From: Oxalobacteraceae bacterium
GTDB taxonomy: Bacteria; Pseudomonadota; Gammaproteobacteria; Burkholderiales; Burkholderiaceae_D
Reading direction: 5' to 3'
DNA: 49,406 nt
Assembly: GCA_027490465.1 (NCBI GenBank)
Contig: JAIXXZ010000096.1
Coordinates: 1 to 49,406, forward strand
Below the pieces are notes generated by a model, which worked only from the letters and a program-made list of their open reading frames with translations, did not search any database and was not told the origin of the DNA. Positions within the stretch are counted from its first letter, which is position 1, and each line of letters begins with the position of its first letter. Shown piece after piece: positions 9,230 to 19,200 of this stretch. The translations under genes were made by a program, and so were the position numbers.

Positions 9230-9256
9230 TAAAAAATCAGATAGTTGAACCGATAG
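9230..9256 (+). promoter_or_regulatory. Candidate sigma-28 promoter of the glycosylation genes
   Basis: It reads TAAAAAAT, 11 bases, ACCGATAG. The -35 matches 5 of 8 and the -10 matches 6 of 8 positions, with correct spacing. It is 42 bases upstream of the ATG at 9299. Confidence 0.4.
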
Positions 9257-9298
9257 CTTTAATACAAACCTTAAATTTTTTGAAAAGACCGAGCGTTT

Positions 9299-11083
9299 AT
9301 GCCGACCAATGAATCGCCCAAATCCCTCGATATCAATTCGATATTGGAAGCTGGCAGAAAGCTTGAGGCCAGTGGTCTCGTATCTCAGGCGATTGAGGTG
9401 TTCCGGGAATGGCTGAAGATCAACGCAAATGTCGAATTGTCGTTTCTAATTTGGTACGAATTCGGGAGGTTGCTTCAGAAGGACGGTAACTACGTGAAAG
9501 CAGAGAGCTCTTTTAGAGCCGCACTTGAACAAAAACCGCAGTTCGTCGAGGCAATGCTTGCGCTCGGTAAATCCCTGGAGTCGCAAGGGAAGCTCGACCA
9601 AGCGATAGCGACCTGGCAATCGGCAATTCCATCGGAAGAGCTGCAAATAGACCTTCTTAATAACATCGCAAGATTAATGGATCAAACCCATAGGCCTGAA
9701 GACGCCGAACTTGCGCTAGTCCGCAGCCTCAAGCTGAACAACAGACAAGACGCTGTCGTGACGACACTTCTGCAACAACGCCAGAAACTATGCCGATGGC
9801 CGGTCATCTCAGAAGAAATCGGCGCAGATATTGAATTTCAAAAAGAGCATATCGGTCCGCTCATGTCGCTGGCACTCACCGATGACCCGAAAGAGAACCT
9901 GGGCTCTGTTAATCGTTTTCTGAAAAGCAAACAACTGGATAAAGTTGCCCAAAGCCCGATAAAGCGTGCGCAATTTTACAAAAATCACACCAAAATTAGA
10001 GTGGGCTTTCTGTCTGCAGATTTTCGCATGCACGCCACCAGTATTTTTTTTGCGCCACTCATAGAGGGCTTGGACAGAAAGATATTCGAGGTTTATCTAT
10101 TAGATATCACGACGGCGTCTGATACATTCTTCGAAATGCGGAAACGATTGATCAGCGTGGCTGATCAACACGTTCCGCTACAGAACATCGATGATGCAGC
10201 TGCGATCGCACGAATCATTGAATCGGAGATTGACGTTCTGGTGGATCTGTCCGGTCTGACGGCAGGTGCTCGGCCAGGCATCGTTGCAGCTCGCGTTGCC
10301 CCCCTACAAATGTCCTATATAGGCTTTCTTGCGAGCTGTGGCATGCCGTCGGTAGACTATATTGTTACGACTAAAGACCTCTTCCCAAAGAAAAACCAAA
10401 GTGGCTTTACTGAAGAGCCCCTGTACCTGAAAGCTACGTATTTAGTTGTCGACCCCTACACCGAATTGCAGCCTGGAGTCACACGCGCTCAATTCAATCT
10501 GCCTGAAGATGGCATGATTTATTGTGCCCTTCTCAACTCATACAAAATTACACCACAGATGTTTGGTGCATGGATGAATATTCTTAAGGCCGTGCCAGAC
10601 AGCGTGTTGTGGCTGGTAGATGAAAATCCAACAACCCGAAAAAATCTGGAATCGTACGCGACGTCGCATGGCATCGATAAAGCCCGATTACATTTCAGCC
10701 AACGGGTACATCCTGCACAATACCGATCGCAACTTGCGCTAGCAGATTTATTTCTGGATACGTCACCTTACGGCAATGGTGCCACCGCTCGCGATGCAGT
10801 GATTGCGAATTTGCCGATTCTGACCAAGCCTGGCCGAACCATGATGTCGAGACTGTCCGCGCACGTCATGAAATCCATAGGCCTCAAGGAACTCATTGTG
10901 AAAGACATCGCATCATATGAAAACAAGGCGATTGAAATCGGCAAAAACAAATCAATGATAAGAGAAATAAAAGAAAAAATGCTGGCATCAAGGACAACAA
11001 GCCCTCTCTTCAACGCCGAAAAATTCACAAAGGATTTTGGTGATGCCATTTCTTTTGCTGTACAAGAAACAAAATCCCGGTAA
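9299..11083 (+). CDS. TPR plus OGT-type (GT41/SPINDLY-like) glycosyltransferase
   Basis: The 594-aa protein has about three TPR units in residues 15-160 (for example YVKAESSFRAALEQKPQFVEA). A two-part catalytic region of the O-GlcNAc-transferase family follows, about residues 235-590. Family landmarks are VGFLSADFRMHATSIF (with the conserved His), DLSGLTAGARPGI, APLQMSYIGF...MPSVDYIVT, a spacer FNLPEDGMIYCALLNSYKI, then WMNILKAVPDSVLWL, LADLFLDTSPYGNGATA and the nucleotide-sugar-binding tail LTKPGRTMMSRLSAHVM. Members transfer a sugar from a UDP-sugar to Ser/Thr of proteins in the cytoplasm. Near fliC and the Ser/Thr-rich octad protein it is a likely flagellin or surface-protein glycosyltransferase (inference). 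No strong Shine-Dalgarno is seen before the ATG. Confidence 0.88.
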   Translation: MPTNESPKSLDINSILEAGRKLEASGLVSQAIEVFREWLKINANVELSFLIWYEFGRLLQKDGNYVKAESSFRAALEQKPQFVEAMLALGKSLESQGKLDQAIATWQSAIPSEELQIDLLNNIARLMDQTHRPEDAELALVRSLKLNNRQDAVVTTLLQQRQKLCRWPVISEEIGADIEFQKEHIGPLMSLALTDDPKENLGSVNRFLKSKQLDKVAQSPIKRAQFYKNHTKIRVGFLSADFRMHATSIFFAPLIEGLDRKIFEVYLLDITTASDTFFEMRKRLISVADQHVPLQNIDDAAAIARIIESEIDVLVDLSGLTAGARPGIVAARVAPLQMSYIGFLASCGMPSVDYIVTTKDLFPKKNQSGFTEEPLYLKATYLVVDPYTELQPGVTRAQFNLPEDGMIYCALLNSYKITPQMFGAWMNILKAVPDSVLWLVDENPTTRKNLESYATSHGIDKARLHFSQRVHPAQYRSQLALADLFLDTSPYGNGATARDAVIANLPILTKPGRTMMSRLSAHVMKSIGLKELIVKDIASYENKAIEIGKNKSMIREIKEKMLASRTTSPLFNAEKFTKDFGDAISFAVQETKSR

Positions 11084-11124
11084 ATCGTCATTGCGAAAAA
11101 ATACGAAAAACGAAAACTCGCACC

Positions 11125-11955
11125 ATGAAAAAAATTTATGTTTACCAAATATTTTACGACGCCACATCACGCGCCAAAATACAACCCGGCTTTATTCCCA
11201 TTGACAATACGAATAGCAAGCATAGTGACTGGTTCGAGTTTTGGGTAATACTGAACTTTCTGCGGAACAATGCACTGGAAGAAGGTGCATGGTACGGATT
11301 TCTGTCCCCGAAATTTTTTGAAAAAACTGGCATTGATTCAGCCACCGTTCTGAAAGCAATAGAAGAAAACGACGAGTCTACCGATGTCGCCATTTTTAGT
11401 ACCGCCTGGGATCAACTTGCTTACTTTCTCAATCCGTGGGAGCAAGGCGAGGTCTGGCACCCGGGATTAACCGCGCTGACCCAGAATTTTTTAGCTCAGT
11501 ATGGTTTCAATACAGATCTCAGAAGTATCGTCACTGACTCTGCCAACTCAGTTTTTTCGAACTACCTTATTGCAAAAAAAGATTTTTGGACAGCTTGGCA
11601 TGACCTGGCGGAGAAATTTTTCTCGTATGTGGAAACCAATGCGGATCAGCACCCGGAATTCACAAAAACAACCAGTTATGGCTCCAACATAAATCAGTAC
11701 CCGATGAAAACCTTCATTCAGGAGCGTTTCAGCAGCCTTCTTCTGGCCGACGGTCGCTATAGAGTGCTGGTGGCAGATCAAAGTAGCGCGCGCCCTATTT
11801 TTTCCCGGATATTCAGCGATGACCAGAAAACCAGATACATGCTCCAGACTTGTGACCTGATGAAATCAAAATACAGAGAGACTCTGGATACGGCTTATAT
11901 AGACATGTACTGGCGAATACGAAACGCAATTTCATACTATCCACCCGTTATGTAA
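11125..11955 (+). CDS. Uncharacterised protein of the glycosylation island
   Basis: This is a 276-aa protein beginning MKKIYVYQIFYDATSRAK, rich in aromatic residues. It has the segments SDWFEFWVILNFLRNNALEE and WYGFLSPKFFEKTGI and a C-terminal MYWRIRNAISYYPP. There is no signal peptide and no membrane helix. I do not recognise a named family with confidence; the short N-terminal beta strand and the aspartate/tryptophan-rich motifs would fit an enzyme acting on a glycan, but that is a guess from context. It starts 41 bases after the glycosyltransferase and is followed, after 121 bases, by a methyltransferase. The three probably form one unit that makes and modifies a glycan. No clear Shine-Dalgarno. 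Confidence 0.78.
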   Translation: MKKIYVYQIFYDATSRAKIQPGFIPIDNTNSKHSDWFEFWVILNFLRNNALEEGAWYGFLSPKFFEKTGIDSATVLKAIEENDESTDVAIFSTAWDQLAYFLNPWEQGEVWHPGLTALTQNFLAQYGFNTDLRSIVTDSANSVFSNYLIAKKDFWTAWHDLAEKFFSYVETNADQHPEFTKTTSYGSNINQYPMKTFIQERFSSLLLADGRYRVLVADQSSARPIFSRIFSDDQKTRYMLQTCDLMKSKYRETLDTAYIDMYWRIRNAISYYPPVM

Positions 11956-12076
11956 AAATTTATCTTTAAAGTTGAAATATATCGATCGTCAGGTAGTATA
12001 AATGCCCGTAACAGCAACCAATATCTAAAGCATGTTTTCAGACAGGCGCGCATGATTGTGCGTAACGGAGAATTTT

Positions 12077-12847
12077 ATGACCAGTAAGAAAAGCACTTTT
12101 GCCACTATTCATGAAAAGAAACAAGGTAAGGCAAGTGACAAATGGGAATCGTATCTTGATTTCTATGATGAGCTATTCACACCGCTGAAAAAAAACCCTG
12201 TAACAATGTTGGAAATCGGCGTACAGAACGGAGGGTCATTAGAGACTTACGCTGAATATTTCACAAAAGGCAAAATATTCATTGGCTGCGACATCAATGA
12301 GGGCTGCAGAAATTTAAAATACAGCGACGAGAGAATCTCTGTTGTAGTGGGTAACGCAAATACTGAGCAGGTAGCAAGGGAAATTCTTCAGCTCAGCACT
12401 GATTTCTCCATCATTATTGATGATGGATCGCATGTATCCCTGGATGTCATTAACTCATTTCTGATTTATTTCCCTGCAGTTCAACCTGGCGGCATCTATG
12501 TCATTGAAGACACGCATACCTTGTATCACCAGGCCTTTGGGGGGGGAATTGGCAATGAAAGATCGGCCATTGCTTTTTTCAAGAAACTTGTCGACGTTGT
12601 GAGCTATGAGTGGTGGCATAACGAATCATCGCTTCAAACACATTTGTCGACCTTTTTTCTACAGAATACACCCGAGTTTATTACGGATGGATGGATTGAA
12701 TCCGTAGAGTTTAGAAACTCAGTCATCGTCATACGGAAATCAAAAAAGGCAGGGCATAACAAGTTAGGGCAGCGCATCATCAGAGGAACTGATTTCTCGG
12801 TAAATCCCCTCGACTCTGCCGCTATTCAGAATCACAAGCCGTTCTAA
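12077..12847 (+). CDS. Class I SAM-dependent methyltransferase
   Basis: The 256-aa protein has a Rossmann methyltransferase pattern: motif I MLEIGVQNGGSLETY at about residues 42-56, an acidic strand end IGCDIN, then IIIDDGSHVSLDV and PGGIYVIEDTH. The IDDGSH and VIEDTH motifs resemble the CmcI/macrocin O-methyltransferase group, many of which methylate sugars. The ATG at 12077 is chosen over an in-frame TTG at 12056 because GGAG lies 6 bases before it. As the last gene of the glycosylation island, O-methylation of the glycan added by the upstream transferase is a reasonable inference. A repeat element starts 15 bases after the stop. Confidence 0.85.
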   Translation: MTSKKSTFATIHEKKQGKASDKWESYLDFYDELFTPLKKNPVTMLEIGVQNGGSLETYAEYFTKGKIFIGCDINEGCRNLKYSDERISVVVGNANTEQVAREILQLSTDFSIIIDDGSHVSLDVINSFLIYFPAVQPGGIYVIEDTHTLYHQAFGGGIGNERSAIAFFKKLVDVVSYEWWHNESSLQTHLSTFFLQNTPEFITDGWIESVEFRNSVIVIRKSKKAGHNKLGQRIIRGTDFSVNPLDSAAIQNHKPF

Positions 12848-12862
12848 ATGACGACCGGCTTG

Positions 12863-12996
12863 GGGAGACGCTGAATAAATCCACGTTTTCTGGCGAGCCA
12901 GCGCAGCTGTACGACGCGGGGCCAAGCAAAATCAATGATTCATCACGATTGATTTTGCTGAAAAATTTCTGGTTCAATTTGATCAGTGCTTCCTTA
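12863..12996 (+). repeat. Dispersed element, copy A (MITE-like)
   Basis: This is a 134-base element nearly matching copy B (32466-32600) in the opposite orientation, with the same ends and core (for example TGGCGAGCCAG, CAGCTGT.CGACGC, AGCAAAATCAA). The ends are imperfect inverted repeats (GGAGACGCTGAATAAAT and GGAAGCACTGATCAAAT). Copy A also carries a perfect 12-bp stem, AGCAAAATCAAT (12925-12936) and ATTGATTTTGCT (12948-12959), that copy B lacks. No ORF lies inside. It fits a miniature inverted-repeat transposable element. Confidence 0.7.
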
Positions 12997-13059
12997 GCGA
13001 AGCTGTATTCTGATTCAATAAACCGTCAATTTTGCCGATTTTATTGATTCGATGTCTCT

Positions 13060-15210
13060 TTATTTATTACTACCATTCATGGCATCGAAGGTAGATTTAA
13101 GGCGTGACATGGTGCTATTTGCCTGACCAACGAAGCTGTCCAGCGTAGAAAAGGTCTTTGTGTACCGCTCCAGAAGTTTTTTCATCCGCTCATCCAGCTT
13201 TTCAAGATCGAGCTTGTACCGGTCGACGTCTTTTTGTGCGCTGAATGCTTGTGATTGAATGAATCCCGTCGGGCGCGTCATATCATTGAGGCGTTTGACC
13301 GCATCACCCGCCAGGCCCTGCGCCGCCGAGGTAAAGGCGCTTTTGGTCTCGGTGTTGTTCGTCAGAAAAGTAACAACATCATCGAAATTCTTGGAAGTTG
13401 CCTCCGAAAATTTACTCTGATCGAATTGCAGAACACCAGTTTTGTCTATCGACACACCAAGATCGCGCAAAGCACTGTAGCTTTTCCCTGGAGAGCGTGA
13501 ATTACCGAGAAACAATTCCCGAACCTGCGTTTTGACCAATCTGATGGTCGAATCATTTGCCAAAGACCCGCTATAGACGTCCTCGGGATCATCTTTATTT
13601 TTAGGTCCTGAAAGAATGGCAAAGTCAGACATCGCATCATTGTAGGACTTGACCAGAGCGGCAACTTTTTCTTTCAATGCTTCTGTGTCACGGTTGAGCG
13701 TGATGACTGCAGGTGCATTTGCTTGGGTAACATTTAGCAGATCTATTTTTAATCCTGCTACCGCATCGCTGACAACATTTTCAGACCTGAAAATTGTTAT
13801 GCCATCAATGACCAGCTCGGCATCGCCTGCCGACTGGAGACGGTTCGAGAAATTCAGTGTGGTAGGCGAGGTCGTGGCGATATAAGCTTGCGTCACCGTC
13901 TCAGAAGGATCGGCCATCACATCTGCGGACGTTTTGTTCGAATCATCGGGCGTTATCGAAAATGCCAGTGAAGCGTCGCCGTCAGCCTCGGTATAGTTCA
14001 CTTGCAAGCTACCATCAGAAGCTATTGAAAAGCGCCCCGGCGCAGAGGCTTCAAGCGCATCTTTGACGTTTTGCGTGATCACTGCAGCAGTATCACCAGC
14101 AGCAATGTTGACGGTAACAGCCGAAAAGGCGAGCGATCCACTCGGATTAATCGTAACGGTTCCAGGCTCAGTGGCAGCACCGAATGTCCATTTCTGTGTC
14201 TTGGTTGCGCCCGTGGTTAACTCAGCGCCTGCAACGAATGATCGGGTAGTAGACACTGCCGTGATCGAATTCGATGCATCAGTGTAGGCCTCAGCAGGAA
14301 CATCACCCTCAGTAGCAGCGTAGGTAATCGTGAGCGTTCCATCGGTATTGTCAGTAAAAATCCGACCTGTTCCGTTCTTCAGAGCATCCGCATCAAGCGC
14401 AGCTTTTACCCTTGCAGTGATTACCTCTTTGGTTTCACCCTGAGTAACGTCAACGGTGATCCCTCCAATATTCAGGGTTCCGCTACTCACGGCATTGCGA
14501 AAGCTGATTGTCTGTTGTTCACTTACGCCAGTACCATCGTCGGTTGTGAAGGTGAAACTGTTCTTGGCACCCGTTGGGCCGGTGACCACAATTTGGTAGG
14601 GGGAGGCGCTTCCGTCACCTGTGTTGACCAGCTGCGCGTTCAAGCCGATGTTGGCATCCTTGATCGCCTGCACGATACCTTTGGGTGTTGTTTTCCCCTC
14701 CGGAATTTCAATACCTTTGGATTTGCCATCCATATTCAGACGCAAAATGAATCGGTCGCCGCCGTTGAGAGAGACGGTTTCGGAACTGAATCTCGGTGAC
14801 AAACTGCGCTGAGCCTGGGCTCGATGCTTTACCTCGATCTCATGCACTCCGGGCGACGCACCCGTGGTCGAAGTGACCGCTACGGCAGATGGCAGGCTGC
14901 TGGTCGCTGCAACCAGGTCGACCTTGGAGGGGGATTGCAATGCTTCAAATGCTGATCTGACCATACCCAGCGATGCCATCATCGCTGAGTAACCCGATAT
15001 CCTGGCTTCACTTTTTGAAATGTTGCGGTTGATACTGTCAGAACGGGGGGCTTTTTCTGCGTCCACCAGATTTTGGGCGAGCGACCCCATATCGACACCC
15101 GAGCCGGTACCCAGCTTGGTGATCAGGCTCGTCGCTGCACTTTTGGTTGCTTGCGATGCAGCGCTCGTCGATGATGTCGAGTTAGAAACTGATCCGGACG
15201 TAAGTGCCAC
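13060..15210 (-). CDS. fliD: Filament cap protein FliD (HAP2), enlarged
   Basis: FliD caps the growing filament and folds flagellin. At 716 aa it has the FliD N-terminal region (LGTGSGVDMGSLAQNLVDAEK, residues 33-53), a hook-associated core, and the C-terminal coiled region ending SFVGQANSTMSRLKSTFDAM. The middle carries two copies of one roughly 65-aa module, about residues 243-305 and 349-412 (pattern V.V..G.T..VIT..VK.AL, then DG.L...Y...GD). Smaller FliDs of about 450 residues lack this. The start is GTG at 15210, supported by AAGGA 7 bases upstream. It has its own sigma-28 promoter 55 bases upstream, so it can be made later than the flg operon that precedes it. Confidence 0.95.
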   Translation of the reverse strand: MALTSGSVSNSTSSTSAASQATKSAATSLITKLGTGSGVDMGSLAQNLVDAEKAPRSDSINRNISKSEARISGYSAMMASLGMVRSAFEALQSPSKVDLVAATSSLPSAVAVTSTTGASPGVHEIEVKHRAQAQRSLSPRFSSETVSLNGGDRFILRLNMDGKSKGIEIPEGKTTPKGIVQAIKDANIGLNAQLVNTGDGSASPYQIVVTGPTGAKNSFTFTTDDGTGVSEQQTISFRNAVSSGTLNIGGITVDVTQGETKEVITARVKAALDADALKNGTGRIFTDNTDGTLTITYAATEGDVPAEAYTDASNSITAVSTTRSFVAGAELTTGATKTQKWTFGAATEPGTVTINPSGSLAFSAVTVNIAAGDTAAVITQNVKDALEASAPGRFSIASDGSLQVNYTEADGDASLAFSITPDDSNKTSADVMADPSETVTQAYIATTSPTTLNFSNRLQSAGDAELVIDGITIFRSENVVSDAVAGLKIDLLNVTQANAPAVITLNRDTEALKEKVAALVKSYNDAMSDFAILSGPKNKDDPEDVYSGSLANDSTIRLVKTQVRELFLGNSRSPGKSYSALRDLGVSIDKTGVLQFDQSKFSEATSKNFDDVVTFLTNNTETKSAFTSAAQGLAGDAVKRLNDMTRPTGFIQSQAFSAQKDVDRYKLDLEKLDERMKKLLERYTKTFSTLDSFVGQANSTMSRLKSTFDAMNGSNK

Positions 15211-15264
15211 TTTGCTATCCTTTTTTCTACGAAATCACGGTCGGCTCACAATGCTGCTGATTGG

Positions 15265-15291
15265 AGATCGGTTCATGACGAATTTTCTTTA
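15265..15291 (-). promoter_or_regulatory. Sigma-28 promoter of fliD
   Basis: On the minus strand it reads TAAAGAAA, 11 bases, ACCGATCT. It lies in the 97-bp flgL-fliD gap, with exact FliA spacing and the core TAAAG and CCGAT elements intact. Confidence 0.78.
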
Positions 15292-15307
15292 ACGACTCAA
15301 GTCATCC

Positions 15308-16231
15308 TCAGCGGATGTAGTCAAACAGATTTAGCTGCGAAATCTTTGCAAAGCTGCTCTGCCCTGCTTCCAAAGCCAGCATATCCTTGTTCATTCTGGT
15401 GATAGCTTCGGTGTAGTCCGTATCCTCGGCCTGCGAGAGTGTGGTTTTCATGCGCAGCATGTTTTCTTCGGCCAGACTCACCTGGTTGTCAAGCTTGTTG
15501 ACTGCCGCACCGATACTAGCGAGGCTATCAGAGAGCCCCTGCTGTAGTGTTTCAACTTCGCCGACTGCTCGACGGATATTGACGCCATTATTCGACTGCA
15601 GCGCTGCGGACAAGTCATCAATTACCTGAAAAAATCCGACCGGAATGGGCTTGCCGTCATCACCGGTGCGTACGATTTTGTCAAAGGGACGCGTGCCGGC
15701 CCGATTGGTATCTACCGAGGACTGATCCGCAATACCAGTCACGCTGACAGTCTGGTCACCCGTGTATACCAGTTTGCCGTTTTCATCCGTATCAAATGCA
15801 GCCTTACCGACGCGCGTTCCAGAGAAGATATAGTTGCCATCAATATCTTGCGTGTTGGCCAGCGAGAGCAGCTGATCGCGCAATTGACCAACTTCGATGG
15901 CAATCGATTTTCGATCAGCAGCGCCGTAGGTATCATTTCCTGCCTGTACTGTCAGCTCCTTGAGCCGGATCAGCACCGTACTCGCATTATCGACTGTCGT
16001 TTCCTGCTGCGACATCTTGTCTTTGATCTGGTTGATCGTACTGACGTAATTTTCCTGGCGCGTGATTGCCGATTTCAGGCGCGTGATCTGTGCCGACTGA
16101 TCCGGCGCATCGCTCGCCTTGTTGATTTTTTTTGTCGTCGTCAGTTGCATCTGGGTTTTCGCCAGACGATCCTGCGTGATACCCATCTGCGCAATCGCGC
16201 GATCAAATTTCAGATTGGTTGACATTTGCAT
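15308..16231 (-). CDS. flgL: Hook-filament junction protein FlgL (HAP3)
   Basis: This 307-aa protein has the flagellin-like N-terminus of FlgL (STNLKFDRAIAQMGITQDRLAKTQMQL, ending near KKINKASDAPDQSAQ) and a C-terminal heptad region (ENMLRMKTTLSQAEDTDYTEAITRMNKD). FlgL joins FlgK to the filament. Its length is ordinary, in contrast to the enlarged FlgK and FlgE. AGGAGT lies 9 bases before the ATG at 16231. It follows flgK by 16 bases and is probably in the same transcript; FlgN (33002) should be its export chaperone. Confidence 0.96.
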   Translation of the reverse strand: MQMSTNLKFDRAIAQMGITQDRLAKTQMQLTTTKKINKASDAPDQSAQITRLKSAITRQENYVSTINQIKDKMSQQETTVDNASTVLIRLKELTVQAGNDTYGAADRKSIAIEVGQLRDQLLSLANTQDIDGNYIFSGTRVGKAAFDTDENGKLVYTGDQTVSVTGIADQSSVDTNRAGTRPFDKIVRTGDDGKPIPVGFFQVIDDLSAALQSNNGVNIRRAVGEVETLQQGLSDSLASIGAAVNKLDNQVSLAEENMLRMKTTLSQAEDTDYTEAITRMNKDMLALEAGQSSFAKISQLNLFDYIR

Positions 16232-16247
16232 GACTTCGGACTCCTAG

Positions 16248-19200
16248 TTAACGGCTTGCCTGCAAGATCGAATCGAACAAGGTTCCCGCAACCTGAATCG
16301 TTTTTGCGGCTGCCTGATAGGCTTGCTGAAAACGAATCAGGTCGGCTGCCTCGCCATCAAGCGTGACGCCAGATACTTTGTCACGCGCCTCGATTGCCTG
16401 GTCGTTGACGACCTGAAGTGCCTTCTGCGCGATGGTTGCCTGACTCGAGAAGTTACCGACCTTCCCTACTTCTTCTATGTAAGCCTGAGAAATTGTTTTG
16501 CCTTCGACACCGCCTATCACCGCCTTTCTTTCCAACGCGATGATATCGAGCATATTTTGGTTATTGCCAGTACCGTCCTGATTGCCATCGATAACAAATT
16601 TATCGCCGGCTGCCGGTGGGCCATTCAATGTTAATTTGAGACCCCGATATTCAATGCCCGCCATCGGATCGTAAACACGTTCCGCCAAAACGGTAACCAG
16701 ACCATTGCTTGGATTTTTCCAGGTAATCTGGTACTGATCATTCGTTGTGAACTGAATGTCGTATTTTTCTGCGCGCAGCGCAGTAAGTCTTGCCTCATTA
16801 AGGGTGGCCGGATCAGCCATTGTGGCATCGTAGGCACCTGCGATAGTCGCCGACCCCTCGGATACAAAGACCAGCAAATCTTCCGTAACGGCACCGTCGA
16901 TATAGGCGCCGGTGCGCAATCCCAGTTTAGCCAATTCAGCCGGGCCGTTACCAATGGCCTCATCGGTAAAGCCGACACGAATTTCCTTTTCCGATGCCAG
17001 CGTCAGCTGTCCTTTGAAACTACCGTTCCCCAGACCCAGTGCATTGCTGCCGCCGGTAAGCGTGCTGACACGGATATCGGCGCCACTGCCATTCGCCAGA
17101 ATGAACGTGCCATCGGAATCCACACGGGCGTATATTTTTGAATAAGTGCCACTGGTAACGCCCAGAGCGTTGCCCTCGTCGGAATCGCCGATGACGATGT
17201 CCTCACCGTCCTCGTTGCTTAAAACAATCTCTTCAGTGTCAGGGTCCAGTGTGGCTGTAACACCGGTGGTGTCGGTCGCCGCATTGATCTGATCCACCAG
17301 ATCTTGCCGGTCAGTGAAACTGCCATCCGGCTCTAAACCCGTCAGCGTGACGCCATTGATGACAAGACCCTTTGTGAGGCTCTGTGTGTCCAGGGTCGCT
17401 ACCACGCGGCCGGTGTCTGAGGTATTGATGGCATCCGCAAGATCTTCGGCAGACGCAAAGCTGCCACCTGTCGCGGAGCCGGAAATTTTTACGCCATTCA
17501 GATACAAGGGCTTGGTCAGGCCATTTTCTATGCTCGCATTCGGTATACGAATTTCATTGAAACCATTCGCAAATACCTGCGGATCCAATGCGGTACCAGT
17601 CGCATTCAACCAGTTCACCATATCAGGAACGGACAAGCGCCGTCCAAGATCCAGCTCGCCCAGTGCGACTCCGTTGAGTGTGAGGGTATTACCTGCAATG
17701 GCATCTACCGTCGACGGGATTCTGGCACTCTCAATGCCTGCCTCCAGCAGCAGAGTCGGATAGAGACTGGTCGAATAGATACCAACTGGCGTGCCCAGAA
17801 CATTCAGATCGCCCGCCCGTCCCGCGGCGCCATAACCAATGCTGATAGCATCGTCTTCACCAAAGTTAAGCGTGCCCTTGTAATCTGTCTGAGCAAGCAG
17901 TTTTCCGTCATCATCCATGGTACCGATACGAATGTCGTTACCACCATAACCATCGGCATTATGCAAAATCAGTTTAGTACCAGTGTCATCCAGCTCGGCG
18001 ACTACATTGGTTTCATTCCCGAATGTTCCATTGATCAGGTCTCGCAGCTCGGCCAATGTACGCCCAATTGAGGCGCCAATAGCCGCACCATTGATGAATA
18101 TCCCGGCCTCCGGATCAAGATCCAATTCGGGCGTCGTGGTTAACGCATTCACGCCAATCGGCGGCGTCATGTCTTGCGTTGCACGCATCATCCAAGCAGC
18201 CATATCGCTGGCCTGCAGAGTTTGTGCAGGCGAGGTAGGCAAGAGTCTCGGTAGTACACGACCGTTGATGGTAAGTTGGTTGGCACTGATTTCCGGCAAA
18301 CCAGCGGGTATGGAATCACCAGTCTGGATACTGTGTTGAATAAATGATGGCAGTACGTTGTGCTCGGGGGTAAAGCGTGTCCCGTTGTCATACTGTTCGA
18401 TGGGCTTGCTGATAAGGCCATAGAACGAAGACATCTGTTTGTAGCCGGCATCTCCCGAAAGATTCAGGTAGTCAGTCGAGTAAGTCGAACCCGGAATGAA
18501 TCCATTCGCCGGTGTCATCAAGGCCCTACGCTCGACATCATCCGTGATCGGGCCACCCAGCAGCTGACGCCCATCGCGCGTAAATATCTGGAGCTGCTGA
18601 CCCTCGGTGGCACCGTCCATGAACAGTGACCAATTATTGCTGCCTATGGGAATTTGACCCAGCAATCTGTCCCGCGGTGCCGCAATCCCTGCTGAGGGAT
18701 GCGCATTATTTTTTAATACCTGCGATAGAGGCTGTACTTTGGATTCATCCGGATAGCTAGCGGAATAGCTCAGCGTCGCATCGACATTGCTGAGATTGTT
18801 TTCATTTTCAATCACGCGAAACAGAGCACCTGCAGCGACTTTCGCTGTATCCTCGAGCGCGACAAAAATACCAGCTGCGGGACGATCAATTTCAGTCCGA
18901 GTGCCCGTTGCCGGATCAGTATGAATGACCGGAGCAATCCGAAACAAATCCTTGCCTACTTCACCCCGACTATCAATGCCATTACGGTGAATTTGATTGA
19001 GCTCCTTGGCGACGGTCGTTGCCAGGAAATCCAAGGAGGAAAATGTTGGCTGCAACACTTGCTCGCGAAAGCCCATCAGACCACCCAGCTCACCGCTGTT
19101 GATACCAATTATTTCTTCGGGTGCTTTACCGTACGGGTCTGCAATAATCGAGACGCGTGAAAGGTCAGTCTCGTCGAATTTAACCGCCAGACTAACGGAT

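Noticed and set aside
11970..12000. Sigma-28-like -35 (TAAAGTTG) before the methyltransferase gene
   Set aside because: No -10 at 11-base spacing; the nearest CGAT is only about 6 bases away.
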